Part shown: positions 8,970-18,021 of the stretch, piece after piece
Layout of the letters: each line of letters starts with the position of its first letter
Numbering within the stretch: position 1 is the stretch's first letter
Assembly (NCBI RefSeq): GCF_002210105.1
Contig: NZ_AQQU01000001.1
Span: forward strand, 1,028,501 to 1,092,500
DNA length: 64,000 bases
Direction: 5' to 3'
Source: Oceanicola sp. 22II-s10i
GTDB lineage: Bacteria > Pseudomonadota > Alphaproteobacteria > Rhodobacterales > Rhodobacteraceae
Notes under the pieces: generated by a model
Database searches by the model: none
What the model was told of the DNA's origin: nothing
What the model saw: the letters and a program-made list of their open reading frames with translations, nothing else
Program-made: the position numbers and the translations under genes

Positions 8970-9401
8970 TCAGCGGCGGCGCAGGCGGATGACCACGTCG
9001 ACCTTGCTGATCTCGGCACCCTCGGGCGCGTCGGGCAGGCGGGTGAACTCAAGCTGGTCGGCGGGCGCGTCGGTCAGACGGCCCTCGTCCTCCCAGAAGA
9101 AATGCGGATGGTCGTGCATGTTGGTGTCGAAGTAGCTCTTCGACCCGTCGACCGTGATTTCCTGCATCAGCCCCGCCTCGCAGAAGGCGCGGAGCGTGTT
9201 GTAGACCGTGGCCAGCGATACCGGCTGGCCGTGGTCGTGGGCCGAGACATGCAGGCTTTCCGCGGTGACGTGGCGGTTCCGCCCGTCGCCGACAAGCAAT
9301 GCGGCAAGCGACAGGCGCTGCCGTGTCGGCCGCAGCCCGCCGCGCGACAGCCAGTCGCTGCCTCGTCTGGTGGCGTCCTTGGTGATGGTCTGCACAGGCA
9401 T
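8970..9401 (-). CDS. irr: Fur-family iron response regulator Irr
   Basis: A 143-residue Fur-superfamily repressor: winged-helix part with GLRPTRQRLSLAALL and VSLATVYNTLRAFCEAGL (about 60-79), then a dimerisation part with HDHPHFFWEDEG (H96, H98, H100). The CxxC zinc pairs of true Fur/PerR/Zur are absent and the histidine-rich stretch resembles the haem/metal-sensing HxH region of Irr, the alphaproteobacterial haem-dependent iron regulator. The neighbourhood (divergent from fabA) is one I associate with irr in Rhodobacterales. Alternative: another Fur paralogue. Confidence 0.82.
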   Translation of the reverse strand: MPVQTITKDATRRGSDWLSRGGLRPTRQRLSLAALLVGDGRNRHVTAESLHVSAHDHGQPVSLATVYNTLRAFCEAGLMQEITVDGSKSYFDTNMHDHPHFFWEDEGRLTDAPADQLEFTRLPDAPEGAEISKVDVVIRLRRR

Positions 9402-9581
9402 TCCCCTCTTCGGACGGCAATATAGGAAAGTATCGGACCAAATTTCAATCGGTTTAACGATTTACCCCGTCGTTGCGTCAGGAGCTTGCATTCGGGTCGC
9501 AATACTTGCCTTGGGCTTTCGGCGGGTGATAGAGGGGGTCGAAGTTTTCAGACCGGATCTGTGGCGGGGGAGCGAGAGACG

Positions 9582-10091
9582 ATGGCGGGCTATCCGACGA
9601 GCTTTGACAAAGACGACCTGCTGAAATGCGCCCGTGGCGAACTGTTCGGCCCCGGCAACGCCCAGCTTCCGGCCCCGCCGATGCTGATGATGGACCGGAT
9701 CACCGACATCAGCGGCGACGGCGGCGAACACGGCAAGGGCCACGTGGTGGCCGAATTCGACATCAATCCCGATCTGTGGTTCTTCGAGTGCCACTTTCCC
9801 GGCAACCCGATCATGCCGGGGTGCCTGGGCCTCGACGGGCTGTGGCAGCTGACCGGCTTCAATCTCGGCTGGCGCGGCTGGCAGGGGCGCGGCTATGCTC
9901 TGGGCGTCGGCGAGGTCAAGCTGACCGGCATGGTGCGTCCGGACCGCAAGATGCTGACCTACTACGTCGATTTCACCAAGGCCGTGCAGACCCGGCGGCT
10001 GACCATGGGCGTCGCGGACGGACGGGTCGAGGCGGATGGCGAAACCATCTATCTGGTCAAGGACATGAAGGTCGCCCTGTCCGAAAGCTGA
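9582..10091 (+). CDS. fabA: 3-hydroxydecanoyl-ACP dehydratase/isomerase
   Basis: Dehydrates 3-hydroxydecanoyl-ACP and isomerises the trans-2 to cis-3 decenoyl product, creating the double bond of unsaturated fatty acids. The 169-residue hotdog-fold protein has [20 protein letters not shown] with catalytic H71 and D85-type acid, at nearly the E. coli numbering. The start [12 protein letters not shown] was taken because the longer frame reads through the irr-fabA intergenic region. First gene of fabA-fabB-fabI, divergent from irr across 180 bp. Confidence 0.97.
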   Translation: MAGYPTSFDKDDLLKCARGELFGPGNAQLPAPPMLMMDRITDISGDGGEHGKGHVVAEFDINPDLWFFECHFPGNPIMPGCLGLDGLWQLTGFNLGWRGWQGRGYALGVGEVKLTGMVRPDRKMLTYYVDFTKAVQTRRLTMGVADGRVEADGETIYLVKDMKVALSES

Positions 10092-10124
10092 GGCTGGACA
10101 GAGGGCACCGAGGAGGAAGAGCGA

Positions 10125-11354
10125 ATGCGCCGAGTTGTCGTCACCGGTCTGGGGATCGTGTCCTCGATCGGGAACAACGCCGAAGAGGTCCTGACCTCGC
10201 TGAAGGCCGGGACGTCGGGGATCGAAGCCTCGCCCGAGATGGCGGAGCACGGCTTCCGCAGCCAGATCGCGGGCACCCTGAAGATCGACCCGGCCGAGCA
10301 TATCGACAAGCGGGCGCTGCGGTTCATGGGGCAGGGCGCGGCCTATGCCCATATCGCCATGCAGCAGGCGATCGCGGATGCGGGGCTGGACGAGAGCCTG
10401 ATCGTGAACCCGCGCACCGGCCTCGTCGCCGGGTCGGGCGGCCCGTCCACCAGCGCGATGTTCGCGGCGCACCAGACCGTGCTGTCGTCCGGCGCGACCA
10501 AGCGGATCGGGCCGTTCGCGGTGCCGAAATGCATGTCCTCGACCGTGTCGGCGAACCTCGCCACCGCGTTCAAGATCAAGGGCATCAACTATTCCATCAC
10601 CTCGGCCTGCTCGACCTCGCTGCACTGCATCGGCAACGCGGCGGAACAGATCATGCTGGGCAAGCAGGACGTGATGTTCGCGGGCGGCGGCGAGGAACTG
10701 GACTGGACGCTGTCCTGCCTATTCGACGCCATGGGCGCGATGTCGTCCAAGTACAACGACAGCCCGGCCAAGGCGAGCCGCGCCTTCGACGCTGGCCGTG
10801 ACGGCTTTGTCATCTCGGGCGGCGGCGGCATCGTCGTGCTGGAGGAACTGGAACACGCGCTGGCGCGCGGGGCGACGATCTATGCCGAGGTGACGGGCTA
10901 TGCCGCGACCTCGGACGGGCACGACATGGTCGCGCCGTCCGGTGAAGGCGGCGAGCGGGCGATGCGGCTGGCGCTGTCGACGCTGCCCGAAGGGCGCAGC
11001 GTGGACTACATCAACGCGCACGGCACCTCGACCCCGGTCGGTGACGTGGGCGAGGTCGAGGCGGTGCGGCGGGTGTTCGGTGACGGCAGCACGCCGCCGA
11101 TCTCGTCGACCAAGTCGATGACCGGCCACGCGCAGGGCGCGGCGGGGGCGCTGGAGGCGATCTTCTGCCTGCTGATGCTCAAGCACGATTTCATCGCGCC
11201 GTCGATCAACGTCGCGCATCTGGACCCGGCGCTGAAGCCGGAAGAGATCGCGACGGCGTTCAAGGCGGACGCCGGACTCGACACTGTGATGACCAATTCC
11301 TTCGGCTTCGGCGGCACGAACGGCTCCATGCTGCTCAGCCGGTACCGGGCGTGA
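10125..11354 (+). CDS. fabB: Beta-ketoacyl-ACP synthase I
   Basis: Condensing enzyme that elongates the cis-3-decenoyl-ACP made by FabA, committing it to unsaturated chains. The 409-residue thiolase-fold protein has the Cys-His-His triad: C162 in [11 protein letters not shown]299 in [11 protein letters not shown] and H335 in [17 protein letters not shown] precedes the ATG. It lies 33 bp after fabA. Confidence 0.97.
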   Translation: MRRVVVTGLGIVSSIGNNAEEVLTSLKAGTSGIEASPEMAEHGFRSQIAGTLKIDPAEHIDKRALRFMGQGAAYAHIAMQQAIADAGLDESLIVNPRTGLVAGSGGPSTSAMFAAHQTVLSSGATKRIGPFAVPKCMSSTVSANLATAFKIKGINYSITSACSTSLHCIGNAAEQIMLGKQDVMFAGGGEELDWTLSCLFDAMGAMSSKYNDSPAKASRAFDAGRDGFVISGGGGIVVLEELEHALARGATIYAEVTGYAATSDGHDMVAPSGEGGERAMRLALSTLPEGRSVDYINAHGTSTPVGDVGEVEAVRRVFGDGSTPPISSTKSMTGHAQGAAGALEAIFCLLMLKHDFIAPSINVAHLDPALKPEEIATAFKADAGLDTVMTNSFGFGGTNGSMLLSRYRA

Positions 11355-11369
11355 TCTGAGGGCGGAACG

Positions 11370-12158
11370 ATGGGTGATGCACTGAAAGGCAAACGCGGCC
11401 TGATCATGGGGGTCGCGAACGATCGCTCGATCGCATGGGGAATCGCCAAGGCGCTGGCCGCCGAGGGGGCCGAGCTGGCCTTCACCTACCAGGGCGAGGC
11501 CTTCGGCAAGCGGGTGGAGCCGCTGGCGGCCTCGGTCGGCAGCGACCTGCTGCTGGATGCGGATGTGACCAACGACGCCTCGCTCGACGCGGCCTTCGCG
11601 ACGCTGAAGGAGAGATGGGGCAAGATGGACATCCTCGTCCACGCCATCGCGTTTTCCAGCAAGGACGAGCTGTCGGGGCGGTTCATCAACACCAGCCGAA
11701 CGAACTTCAAGCAGTCGCTGGACATCTCGTGCTATTCGCTGATCGACGTGTCCCGGCGCGCGGTGCCGCTGATGAAGGACGGCGGCGCGATCCTGACGCT
11801 GACCTACCAGGGCTCGACCCGGGTGACGCCGTATTACAACGTGATGGGCGTGGCCAAGGCGGCGCTGGAATCGGCGGTGATCTACCTCGCCAACGACCTG
11901 GGGCCGGAGGGGATCCGCGTGAACGCGATCTCGCCCGGTCCGATGAAGACGCTGGCCGGCGCGGCGATCGGCGGGGCGCGCAAGACCTTCCGCCAGACCG
12001 AGGCCAACGCGCCGCTGCGCGCGAACGCCACGCTGGAGGCGGTCGGCGGCACGGCGGTCTACCTCGCCTCGGATGCGGGGGCCTGCACGACCGGTGAGAT
12101 CATCCGGGTCGACGGCGGATATCACGTGCTGGGCATGCCGCAGCCGGAAAACCTGTAG
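11370..12158 (+). CDS. fabI: Enoyl-ACP reductase (NADH)
   Basis: Reduces trans-2-enoyl-ACP in the last step of each elongation round. It is a 262-residue short-chain dehydrogenase with the FabI version of the cofactor motif (GVANDRSIAWGIA, about 14-26) and catalytic Y156 and K163 in YYNVMGVAKAALE, identical spacing to E. coli FabI. The triclosan/isoniazid-type binding region is conserved in general form. Last gene of the fab operon, 15 bp after fabB, followed by a hairpin repeat. Confidence 0.97.
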   Translation: MGDALKGKRGLIMGVANDRSIAWGIAKALAAEGAELAFTYQGEAFGKRVEPLAASVGSDLLLDADVTNDASLDAAFATLKERWGKMDILVHAIAFSSKDELSGRFINTSRTNFKQSLDISCYSLIDVSRRAVPLMKDGGAILTLTYQGSTRVTPYYNVMGVAKAALESAVIYLANDLGPEGIRVNAISPGPMKTLAGAAIGGARKTFRQTEANAPLRANATLEAVGGTAVYLASDAGACTTGEIIRVDGGYHVLGMPQPENL

Positions 12159-12222
12159 GCCTTACGGGCCGGTTCTGACCTGATCGTGCGCCTGCGGCGC
12201 ATTCCCTTACTTGTGTCGTGAC

Positions 12223-12280
12223 GAGGGGGCTTTGCCCCCTCGAACTCCCCCAAAGTATTTTTGACCAGAAGAAGCAGGGG
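12223..12280 (-). repeat. Intergenic hairpin repeat, copy A
   Basis: Read on the minus strand, it opens CCCCTGCTTC, continues through an AT-rich core (CAAAAATACTTTGGGGGAG) and ends in an 8-bp stem GAGGGGGC/GCCCCCTC with an AAA loop. It starts 14 bp after the stop of the minus-strand DUF1036 gene and lies between this gene and convergent fabI. Related copies are at 36709-36784 and 55135-55188. Confidence 0.75.
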
Positions 12281-12294
12281 ACCCGGCGCGTGTC

Positions 12295-13341
12295 TCAGTC
12301 GAGGCGGCGGTAGGCGAGCAGGTTGCCGCGCGGGAGATAGAACATGCTCCAGTCCAGTTGCGATATCCGGTCGAGGCCGTAGCAGTACATGTCGCCGGTT
12401 TCCGAGTCTCGGGTGACGAGGTAGTTGCCCTGTGCCGGTGCGTCGCCGCAGGTTCCCTGCACCGCCATGTAGCTGCGGGCGGTCACGGTGCCGTCGTAGG
12501 TTTCCTCCATCTCCGCCCCGAGCACGGTGATCTGGACGCGGCTGTCGTCGGTCGCGTACCAGCCGCCCTGCATCGCGGCGAGCCACTTGTCGGCGTTGTT
12601 CGGTTGGCGGGGTGTGGCGGCCGAGAGCACGACTTCGGCGGTCGTGTCGAAGATGCCGGCGAGGTCGCCGGTGACCGAGAGCGGCGTGCCGGGGGCGAAG
12701 GATTTCAGCGCGGCCATGACCGGGGCCGGGGTGCGGCCGTCGTCATAGACGTGGAACCGGGTCAGGTTGGCGATGAAGCTGCAGCTGAACGGGCCGTCGA
12801 GGCTGTCGCAGCCCTGGAAGGTGACGGCATCGCTGTAGGGTTCGCCATAGGTGCCGGGGGCGAAGCCCTGCGCGGGGGCCGGTGTGGCGGGAACCGGTTG
12901 GGCGGGGGTCTTGGCGGGTGCGTCCGATTTGAGCGCCGTCTGGCTGGATCCGGTTACGGTATAGGTGAAGGTTTTCGCTGTCTTGCCGGTGTCGATCTTG
13001 CGGAAACGCCGTTCGTCGTAGCCGCGCGTGGCGCAGGCGGTGTCGCCTTCGATCCGGAACGCCGCGTTTTCCGCACAGAAGGCGTAATCGCCGTCGAAGC
13101 TGTAGCCGCGCGATTCCATCCGGTAGTAGTAATATCGCTGGGTCAGGTCGCCGGTCAGCACCTCCTTGCAGGCGCCGGGATCGAGGTTCCACCAGCCGCG
13201 CGAGAGGTAGGACTCGCCCACCTTGTAGCCGATGGCGATGGACTGGCTGCGGCCACTGTCGTTGCAGAAGGTCAGCCCGGCCGTTGCGGCCGACGGCACG
13301 GCCAGTGCGGCGATGACCGCCGCGATCCGGAAAATGGACAT
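12295..13341 (-). CDS. Secreted DUF1036 protein
   Basis: A 348-residue exported protein. A cleavable signal peptide (IFRIAAVIAALAVPSAATA) is followed by the DUF1036 (PF06282) core: GLTFCNDSGRSQSIAIGYK, SRGWWNLDPGACKEVL, RYYYYRMESRG, FCAENAAFRIEG. Then comes a proline/alanine linker (TPAQPVPATPAP, about 180-200) and a second, unrecognised 150-residue domain with several cysteines. The family is found in alphaproteobacteria and has no known activity. The ATG at 13341 has GGGGAG upstream; a TTG two codons earlier does not. Transcription probably ends at the hairpin repeat just downstream. Confidence 0.72.
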   Translation of the reverse strand: MSIFRIAAVIAALAVPSAATAGLTFCNDSGRSQSIAIGYKVGESYLSRGWWNLDPGACKEVLTGDLTQRYYYYRMESRGYSFDGDYAFCAENAAFRIEGDTACATRGYDERRFRKIDTGKTAKTFTYTVTGSSQTALKSDAPAKTPAQPVPATPAPAQGFAPGTYGEPYSDAVTFQGCDSLDGPFSCSFIANLTRFHVYDDGRTPAPVMAALKSFAPGTPLSVTGDLAGIFDTTAEVVLSAATPRQPNNADKWLAAMQGGWYATDDSRVQITVLGAEMEETYDGTVTARSYMAVQGTCGDAPAQGNYLVTRDSETGDMYCYGLDRISQLDWSMFYLPRGNLLAYRRLD

Positions 13342-13411
13342 CTTCAAGCTCCCCCAACTCGTTATCGGGGGAGCCTAGCGGGCGCGGGGCGCGCCCGGCA
13401 AGGATTTCGGC

Positions 13412-14596
13412 TCAGATGCCCGCGTCGATGATCGCCTTGGCCAGCAGCGGCACGGTGGCCTTGTTCAGCCCGGCGATGTTCATCCGGCTGTCGCCCACCA
13501 TGTAGATCGCGTGGTCGCGGCGCAGCGTCTCGACCTGTTCGGACGAACAGCCGAGGCGCGAGAACATGCCGCGGTGCTGTGCGAGGAAGCCGAAGCGGTC
13601 GGAGCCGGACAGGCGCTGCAGCTCGGAGGCGAGCTGTTCGCGCAGGCCGAGCATCGACAGGCGGACCTCTTCGAGCTCGGTCTTCCATTCCGCCGTCAGG
13701 GCCTCGTCCGTCAGGATGGTCGAGACGATCCGTGCGCCGTGGTCGGGCGGGAAGGAGAAGTTCTGCCGGTTCAGGAAGGCGAGGTTGCCCTGGGTGACCT
13801 TGCCGAGCGCCTTGTCCTGCGCCACGGCCATCAGGAGGCCGGTGCGTTCGCGGTAGATGCCGAAGTTCTTGGAGCAGGACGCCGCGATCAGGCATTCGGG
13901 CACCGAGGAGGCCACCAGCCGCACCGCCGCCGCATCGTCGTCGAGCCCGTCGCCGAAGCCCTGGTAGGCGATGTCGATCATCGGCACCGCGCCTACTTCG
14001 TTCAGCCGCGCGATGACCTGTTTCCACTCGGTCAGGTTCAGGTTCGCGCCGGTCGGGTTGTGGCAGCAGCCGTGCAGCAGGACGACGTCGCCCGCTTTCA
14101 GCCCGCCGAGGTCAGCCATCATGCCGTCGAAGTCGACGCCACCGGTATTGCTGTCGAAATAGCGGTAGGGGACCGATTCCATCCCGAGGTATTTCAGGAT
14201 GGTCAGGTGGTTCGGCCAGGTCGGGTCCGACACGAAGACACGCGCGCCGGGGGTGGCCATCTTGATCAGCTCGAACGCCTGGCGCACCGCGCCGGTGCCG
14301 CCGGGGGTGGCGACCGCCGAGACGTGGTCACGGGGGACCGCGCCGCCGAGGACGAGCGAGATCATCACGTCGGAATAGACCGGGTCGCCGGCGAGGCCGG
14401 TGTAGGCCTTGGAGTCCTGGGTTTCCCAGATCTTCTGTTCGGCCGCCTTCACGGCGCGCATCACCGGGGTGATGCCCTCGGCGTTCTTGTAGACGCCGAC
14501 GCCGAGGTCGATCTTGTTCGGACGGTCGTCGGCCTTGTAGAGGTCCATCAGCGCGAGGATCTTGTCCGCGGGCTGTTCCTTGAGGTTCTGAAACAT
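13412..14596 (-). CDS. Aromatic/aspartate aminotransferase, class I
   Basis: A PLP enzyme of 394 residues in the TyrB/AspC group (MFQNLKEQPADKILALM opening, HGCCHNPTGANLN at 175-187, Schiff-base lysine K243 in ASCSKNFGIYRERTG, C-terminal arginine in SRMNIAGLN). It transfers the amino group between glutamate and aromatic 2-oxo acids or oxaloacetate in the cytosol. Two ATGs in tandem: the first (14599) overlaps the sseA stop as ATGA, the second (14596) has better spacing. Translationally coupled to sseA, linking amino-acid transamination to sulfur chemistry. Confidence 0.92.
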   Translation of the reverse strand: MFQNLKEQPADKILALMDLYKADDRPNKIDLGVGVYKNAEGITPVMRAVKAAEQKIWETQDSKAYTGLAGDPVYSDVMISLVLGGAVPRDHVSAVATPGGTGAVRQAFELIKMATPGARVFVSDPTWPNHLTILKYLGMESVPYRYFDSNTGGVDFDGMMADLGGLKAGDVVLLHGCCHNPTGANLNLTEWKQVIARLNEVGAVPMIDIAYQGFGDGLDDDAAAVRLVASSVPECLIAASCSKNFGIYRERTGLLMAVAQDKALGKVTQGNLAFLNRQNFSFPPDHGARIVSTILTDEALTAEWKTELEEVRLSMLGLREQLASELQRLSGSDRFGFLAQHRGMFSRLGCSSEQVETLRRDHAIYMVGDSRMNIAGLNKATVPLLAKAIIDAGI

Positions 14597-15453
14597 CATG
14601 CCTCTCCGGTGGCGATTGGAAGGGTGGGGAACGCGCCCCATTCGGACCAGGACCCGTCGTAGAGGGAATGATCGCGCTTGCCCATCCGTTCCAGGGCAAG
14701 GGACAGGACGGCGGCGGTGACGCCGGATCCGCAGGTCGTGATCACGGGTTTCTTCAGGTCCACGCCGGCGGCTTCGAAGATCGTGCGGGTTTCGTCCGGG
14801 GTCTTCATGGTGCCGTCGGCATTCAACAGGTCGGTGTAGGGCACGTTGCGCGAACCGGGGATGTGGCCGGAGCGCAGGCCGGGCCGCGGCTCGGGCGCCT
14901 CGCCGCGGAAGCGGGCGGCGGCGCGGGCGTCGACGATGGCGTAGTCGCCCAGCTTGGACGCGGCAGAAACCTGCGTGACGTCCTTCACCAGCTGGTTCTG
15001 GCGGCGGACGGTCATGTGGCGGTCGCGGACGATCGGCTCCATGTCCTCGACCTCGCGGCCCTCGGCCAGCCATTTCGGCATGCCGCCGTCCAGCACGGCG
15101 ATGTTGTCCTGCCCCATCAGGCGGAACAGCCACCAGACACGGGCGGCCGAGAACAGGCCCAGCCCGTCGTAGACCACCACCTGGTGACCGTCGCCGACGC
15201 CCATGGCGCGCAGGCGGGACATGAACTTTTCCACCGGGGGTGCCATGTGCGGCAGCTCGGACCGGGCGTCGCTGATGTCCTCGATGTCGAAGAAGCGGGC
15301 GCCGGGGATGTGCTGGGCCTCGTATTCTGCCTTGGCGTCGCGGCCGGTGCCGGGCAGGAATGTCGTCCCGTCGAGGATGCGCAGGTCGGGATCCTTCATA
15401 TGCGCAGCCAGCCAGTCGGTGGATACGAGCGTCTTGGGATCGTCCTGGGCCAT
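14596..15453 (-). CDS. sseA: 3-mercaptopyruvate sulfurtransferase
   Basis: A tandem-rhodanese protein of 285 residues. The N-terminal inactive domain has HIPGARFFDIEDISD (48-62); the C-terminal domain has HIPGSRNVPY and the active-site loop CGSGVTA with C241, the six-residue loop typical of mercaptopyruvate (not thiosulfate) sulfurtransferases. It transfers sulfane sulfur from 3-mercaptopyruvate, the transamination product of cysteine, which fits the overlapping aminotransferase gene that follows it. No signal peptide. Confidence 0.92.
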   Translation of the reverse strand: MAQDDPKTLVSTDWLAAHMKDPDLRILDGTTFLPGTGRDAKAEYEAQHIPGARFFDIEDISDARSELPHMAPPVEKFMSRLRAMGVGDGHQVVVYDGLGLFSAARVWWLFRLMGQDNIAVLDGGMPKWLAEGREVEDMEPIVRDRHMTVRRQNQLVKDVTQVSAASKLGDYAIVDARAAARFRGEAPEPRPGLRSGHIPGSRNVPYTDLLNADGTMKTPDETRTIFEAAGVDLKKPVITTCGSGVTAAVLSLALERMGKRDHSLYDGSWSEWGAFPTLPIATGEA

Positions 15454-15578
15454 CTTTCCCCCCTAGCAAAAACGGCTTCTGCCTAGCGTCCGGGGGCCAA
15501 TCTGGCAAGTGGATTGGCTGGGTTGACGGAACCGGGGGGGCGGGCGTCCTGTTGGTCGCGGTAACGGAAAGGGTCCAG

Positions 15579-16979
15579 ATGGCACATTACGACTGCGACG
15601 TGGCGGTGATCGGGGCGGGCACCGCCGGGATCTCGGCGGAACGCAAGGCGCGGGGCGAGGGGGCGAAGACGCTGCTGATCGACCCCTATTTCAACGGGAC
15701 CACCTGCGCGACGGTCGGCTGCATGCCGTCCAAGCTTTTGATCGCCGCATCCGACGCGATGGCGGCGGTGCGCGGGGCGGGCGCGTTCGGCATCAAGGCC
15801 GAAGGCAAGGTCGACGGTCCGGCGGTGTTGGAGCGGGTACGCCGGTTCCGCGACGAGTTCGCAGGCGGTGTGCGCGCCAGTTTCGACCGGTTGCCGGAGG
15901 ACGTGCCGCTACGTGGCCGCGCCCGTTTCACCGCGCCGGGAGAGCTGGAGACGGATCAGGGCGACACCGTCAGCGCCAAGGCCGTGGTGGTCGCGACCGG
16001 TTCGGCCCCTGCGATTCCGGGGCCGTTCAAGGACTTCGGCGACCTGATCCTGACGAACGAGTCGATCTTCGAGCTGAAGGATCTGCCCGATAGCATGGGC
16101 GTCATCGGCGCGGGCGCCATCGGGGTGGAACTGGCGCAGGCGATGGCCCGGCTCGGCGTGCGGGTGGAGCTTTACGACATGGGCCACACCATCGCCGGGA
16201 TGCCCGCCGAAACCGGCGGTGTCCTGCGCGACCTGCTGGCGCTCGAGTTCAACCTGCACATGGGGGTCACGCCCGAGGCGGAGCAGGTCAAGAAGGGTGT
16301 GCGGATCACCTACGAAGGCCACGAGGCGGAGTTCGAGCGCCTGCTGATCGCCGCCGGGCGGCCGCCGAACCTCGACGGGCTCGACCTCGAAAAGTCCGGG
16401 ATGGCGTTCGACGAGGACGGCAGGCCGGTGGTGAACCCCGACTGCCTGCAATGCACCGATGTGCCCGTCTTCATGGCGGGCGACGTGAACGGCGTCCGAC
16501 CCCTGCTGCACGAGGCGTCCGACGAGGGCGCCATCGCGGGCTACAACGCCGCGCATTTCCCCGACATCCGCCGGACGGATCGCAAGACCGCGCTGGCAAT
16601 CACCTTCACCCGCCCGAGTGCGGCGATCGTCGGCATCCTGCCGTCCAACGACAACGACCTCGTCACGGGTCGCGCGGATTTCTCCAACCAGGGCCGGTCG
16701 CGGGTCGAGGACCGGGCGGGCGGGATGATCCGCGTCCATGCCGACCGCAAGACGGGGAAACTGGTGGGGGCGGACCTCTGCCTGCCCGACGGCGAACACA
16801 TCGCGCACCAGATGGCTTGGATCATCGGCCTCGGCATCGACGCGGGGGCGGCCAAGGATCTGCCGTTCTATCATCCCACGATCGAGGAGGGCGTGAAGTC
16901 CGCCTTCCGCGACCTCTGCGCGGCGATCGAGGCCGGGGTCCACTGGACGACCGACGAAGGCTCGCCGCCCGGCGTCTGA
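15579..16979 (+). CDS. Dihydrolipoamide dehydrogenase-like flavoprotein disulfide reductase
   Basis: A 466-residue class I pyridine-nucleotide disulfide oxidoreductase. FAD motif VAVIGAGTAGISAE at 8-21, redox cysteines C43 and C48 in GTTCATVGCMPSK, NAD(P) motif GVIGAGAIGVELAQ (about 174-187), second FAD motif VFMAGDVNG, and C-terminal HPTIEEG holding the His-Glu base. The redox motif differs from the usual GGTCLNVGCIPSK, and the usual E3 partners (pdh, odh, bkd genes) are absent, so this is probably a paralogue of lpd with an unknown partner. It sits alone, divergent from sseA. Confidence 0.85.
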   Translation: MAHYDCDVAVIGAGTAGISAERKARGEGAKTLLIDPYFNGTTCATVGCMPSKLLIAASDAMAAVRGAGAFGIKAEGKVDGPAVLERVRRFRDEFAGGVRASFDRLPEDVPLRGRARFTAPGELETDQGDTVSAKAVVVATGSAPAIPGPFKDFGDLILTNESIFELKDLPDSMGVIGAGAIGVELAQAMARLGVRVELYDMGHTIAGMPAETGGVLRDLLALEFNLHMGVTPEAEQVKKGVRITYEGHEAEFERLLIAAGRPPNLDGLDLEKSGMAFDEDGRPVVNPDCLQCTDVPVFMAGDVNGVRPLLHEASDEGAIAGYNAAHFPDIRRTDRKTALAITFTRPSAAIVGILPSNDNDLVTGRADFSNQGRSRVEDRAGGMIRVHADRKTGKLVGADLCLPDGEHIAHQMAWIIGLGIDAGAAKDLPFYHPTIEEGVKSAFRDLCAAIEAGVHWTTDEGSPPGV

Positions 16980-17059
16980 CCCCGGTCCGATCATTGCGCA
17001 ACATCCGGGTCGCGCGGCGGCCCGGCGGCGCGATATACCTGTGGCAAAGGAGAGGCCCG

Positions 17060-17911
17060 ATGCCACAGGACATGACCCCCGACCGATACCACTACCAGGT
17101 GATGCGCCGCGCGCTGGACGAGATCGACGCCGCCGAGGCCACGCTGACCCTCGACGACCTCGCCGCCCGGATTGGGATGAGCCCCGCGCATTTCCAGCGG
17201 TTGTTCTCGGCCTGGGTCGGAGTCTCGCCCAAGCGGTATCAGCAGTATCTCGCGCTCGGCCACGCCCGCGCGCTTCTGCAGGCCCGGTTCACGACGCTGG
17301 AGGCGGCCCATGCCTCGGGTCTCTCGGGCACGGGCCGGTTGTACGACCTGTTCCTGAGATGGGAGGCGATGAGCCCCGGCGACTACGCCCGTGGCGGCGA
17401 GGGGCTGGCGATCCGGTGGGACTACGTGGACAGCCCCTTTGGCGAGGCGCTGGTGATGGCGACCGACAAGGGCATCTGCGGCATCGCCTTTACGGCGGAG
17501 ACGACACGCGATGCGGCCATGGCCGACATGACCAGCCGCTGGCCCAATGCGACCTACACCCATACACCCGGCGCGCTGGACGTCATGTCCGCCGCCGCCT
17601 TCGCGCAATCGGGCGAGGCGCAGTTGCACCTGATCGGCGCCCCGTTCCAGATCAAGGTGTGGGAGGCGCTGATGCGCGTTCCCTCGGGCCATGTCACCAC
17701 CTATTCCGAGATCGCGCAGGCCATCGGCACGCCGAAAGCCGTCCGCGCGGTCGGCACGGCGGTCGGGCGCAATCCGATCAGCTTTTTGATCCCCTGCCAC
17801 CGGGCGCTTAGGAAATCCGGCGGCCTTGGCGGCTATCACTGGGGTCTGCCGGTCAAACGCGCGATCCTCGCCTGGGAAAGCGCGCGCGAAGAGGCGGAAC
17901 CGGTGGCCTGA
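17060..17911 (+). CDS. AraC-type HTH / methylated-DNA-protein cysteine methyltransferase fusion
   Basis: A 283-residue protein with an AraC-type helix-turn-helix domain (about 10-110, LDDLAARIGMSPAHFQRLFS) joined to an O6-methylguanine methyltransferase domain (about 118-278). The methyl acceptor is C246 in IPCHR, with GTAVGRNP ahead of it. It repairs O6-alkylguanine by suicide transfer. The N-terminal Ada domain with the phosphotriester-accepting cysteines is missing, so the usual Ada activation switch cannot operate; whether the HTH still regulates anything is open. The start follows AAAGGAGAGG. Confidence 0.9.
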   Translation: MPQDMTPDRYHYQVMRRALDEIDAAEATLTLDDLAARIGMSPAHFQRLFSAWVGVSPKRYQQYLALGHARALLQARFTTLEAAHASGLSGTGRLYDLFLRWEAMSPGDYARGGEGLAIRWDYVDSPFGEALVMATDKGICGIAFTAETTRDAAMADMTSRWPNATYTHTPGALDVMSAAAFAQSGEAQLHLIGAPFQIKVWEALMRVPSGHVTTYSEIAQAIGTPKAVRAVGTAVGRNPISFLIPCHRALRKSGGLGGYHWGLPVKRAILAWESAREEAEPVA

Positions 17912-18021
17912 CGGCGGAGTTAAGCGAAAAGCCGCCGATCCTCTCACAAAGTTGCGTTCTGCGGCGGAACCGCTCTGCTATACGGGCGGACGAGCAGACC
18001 AACTTTGCAAGAGGCATTGAT

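Noticed and set aside
13412..15508. 698-codon open frame that would fuse a new N-terminal domain to the aminotransferase
   Set aside because: The first 300 codons are an out-of-frame reading of sseA; the aminotransferase has its own start with a ribosome-binding site and a normal family length.
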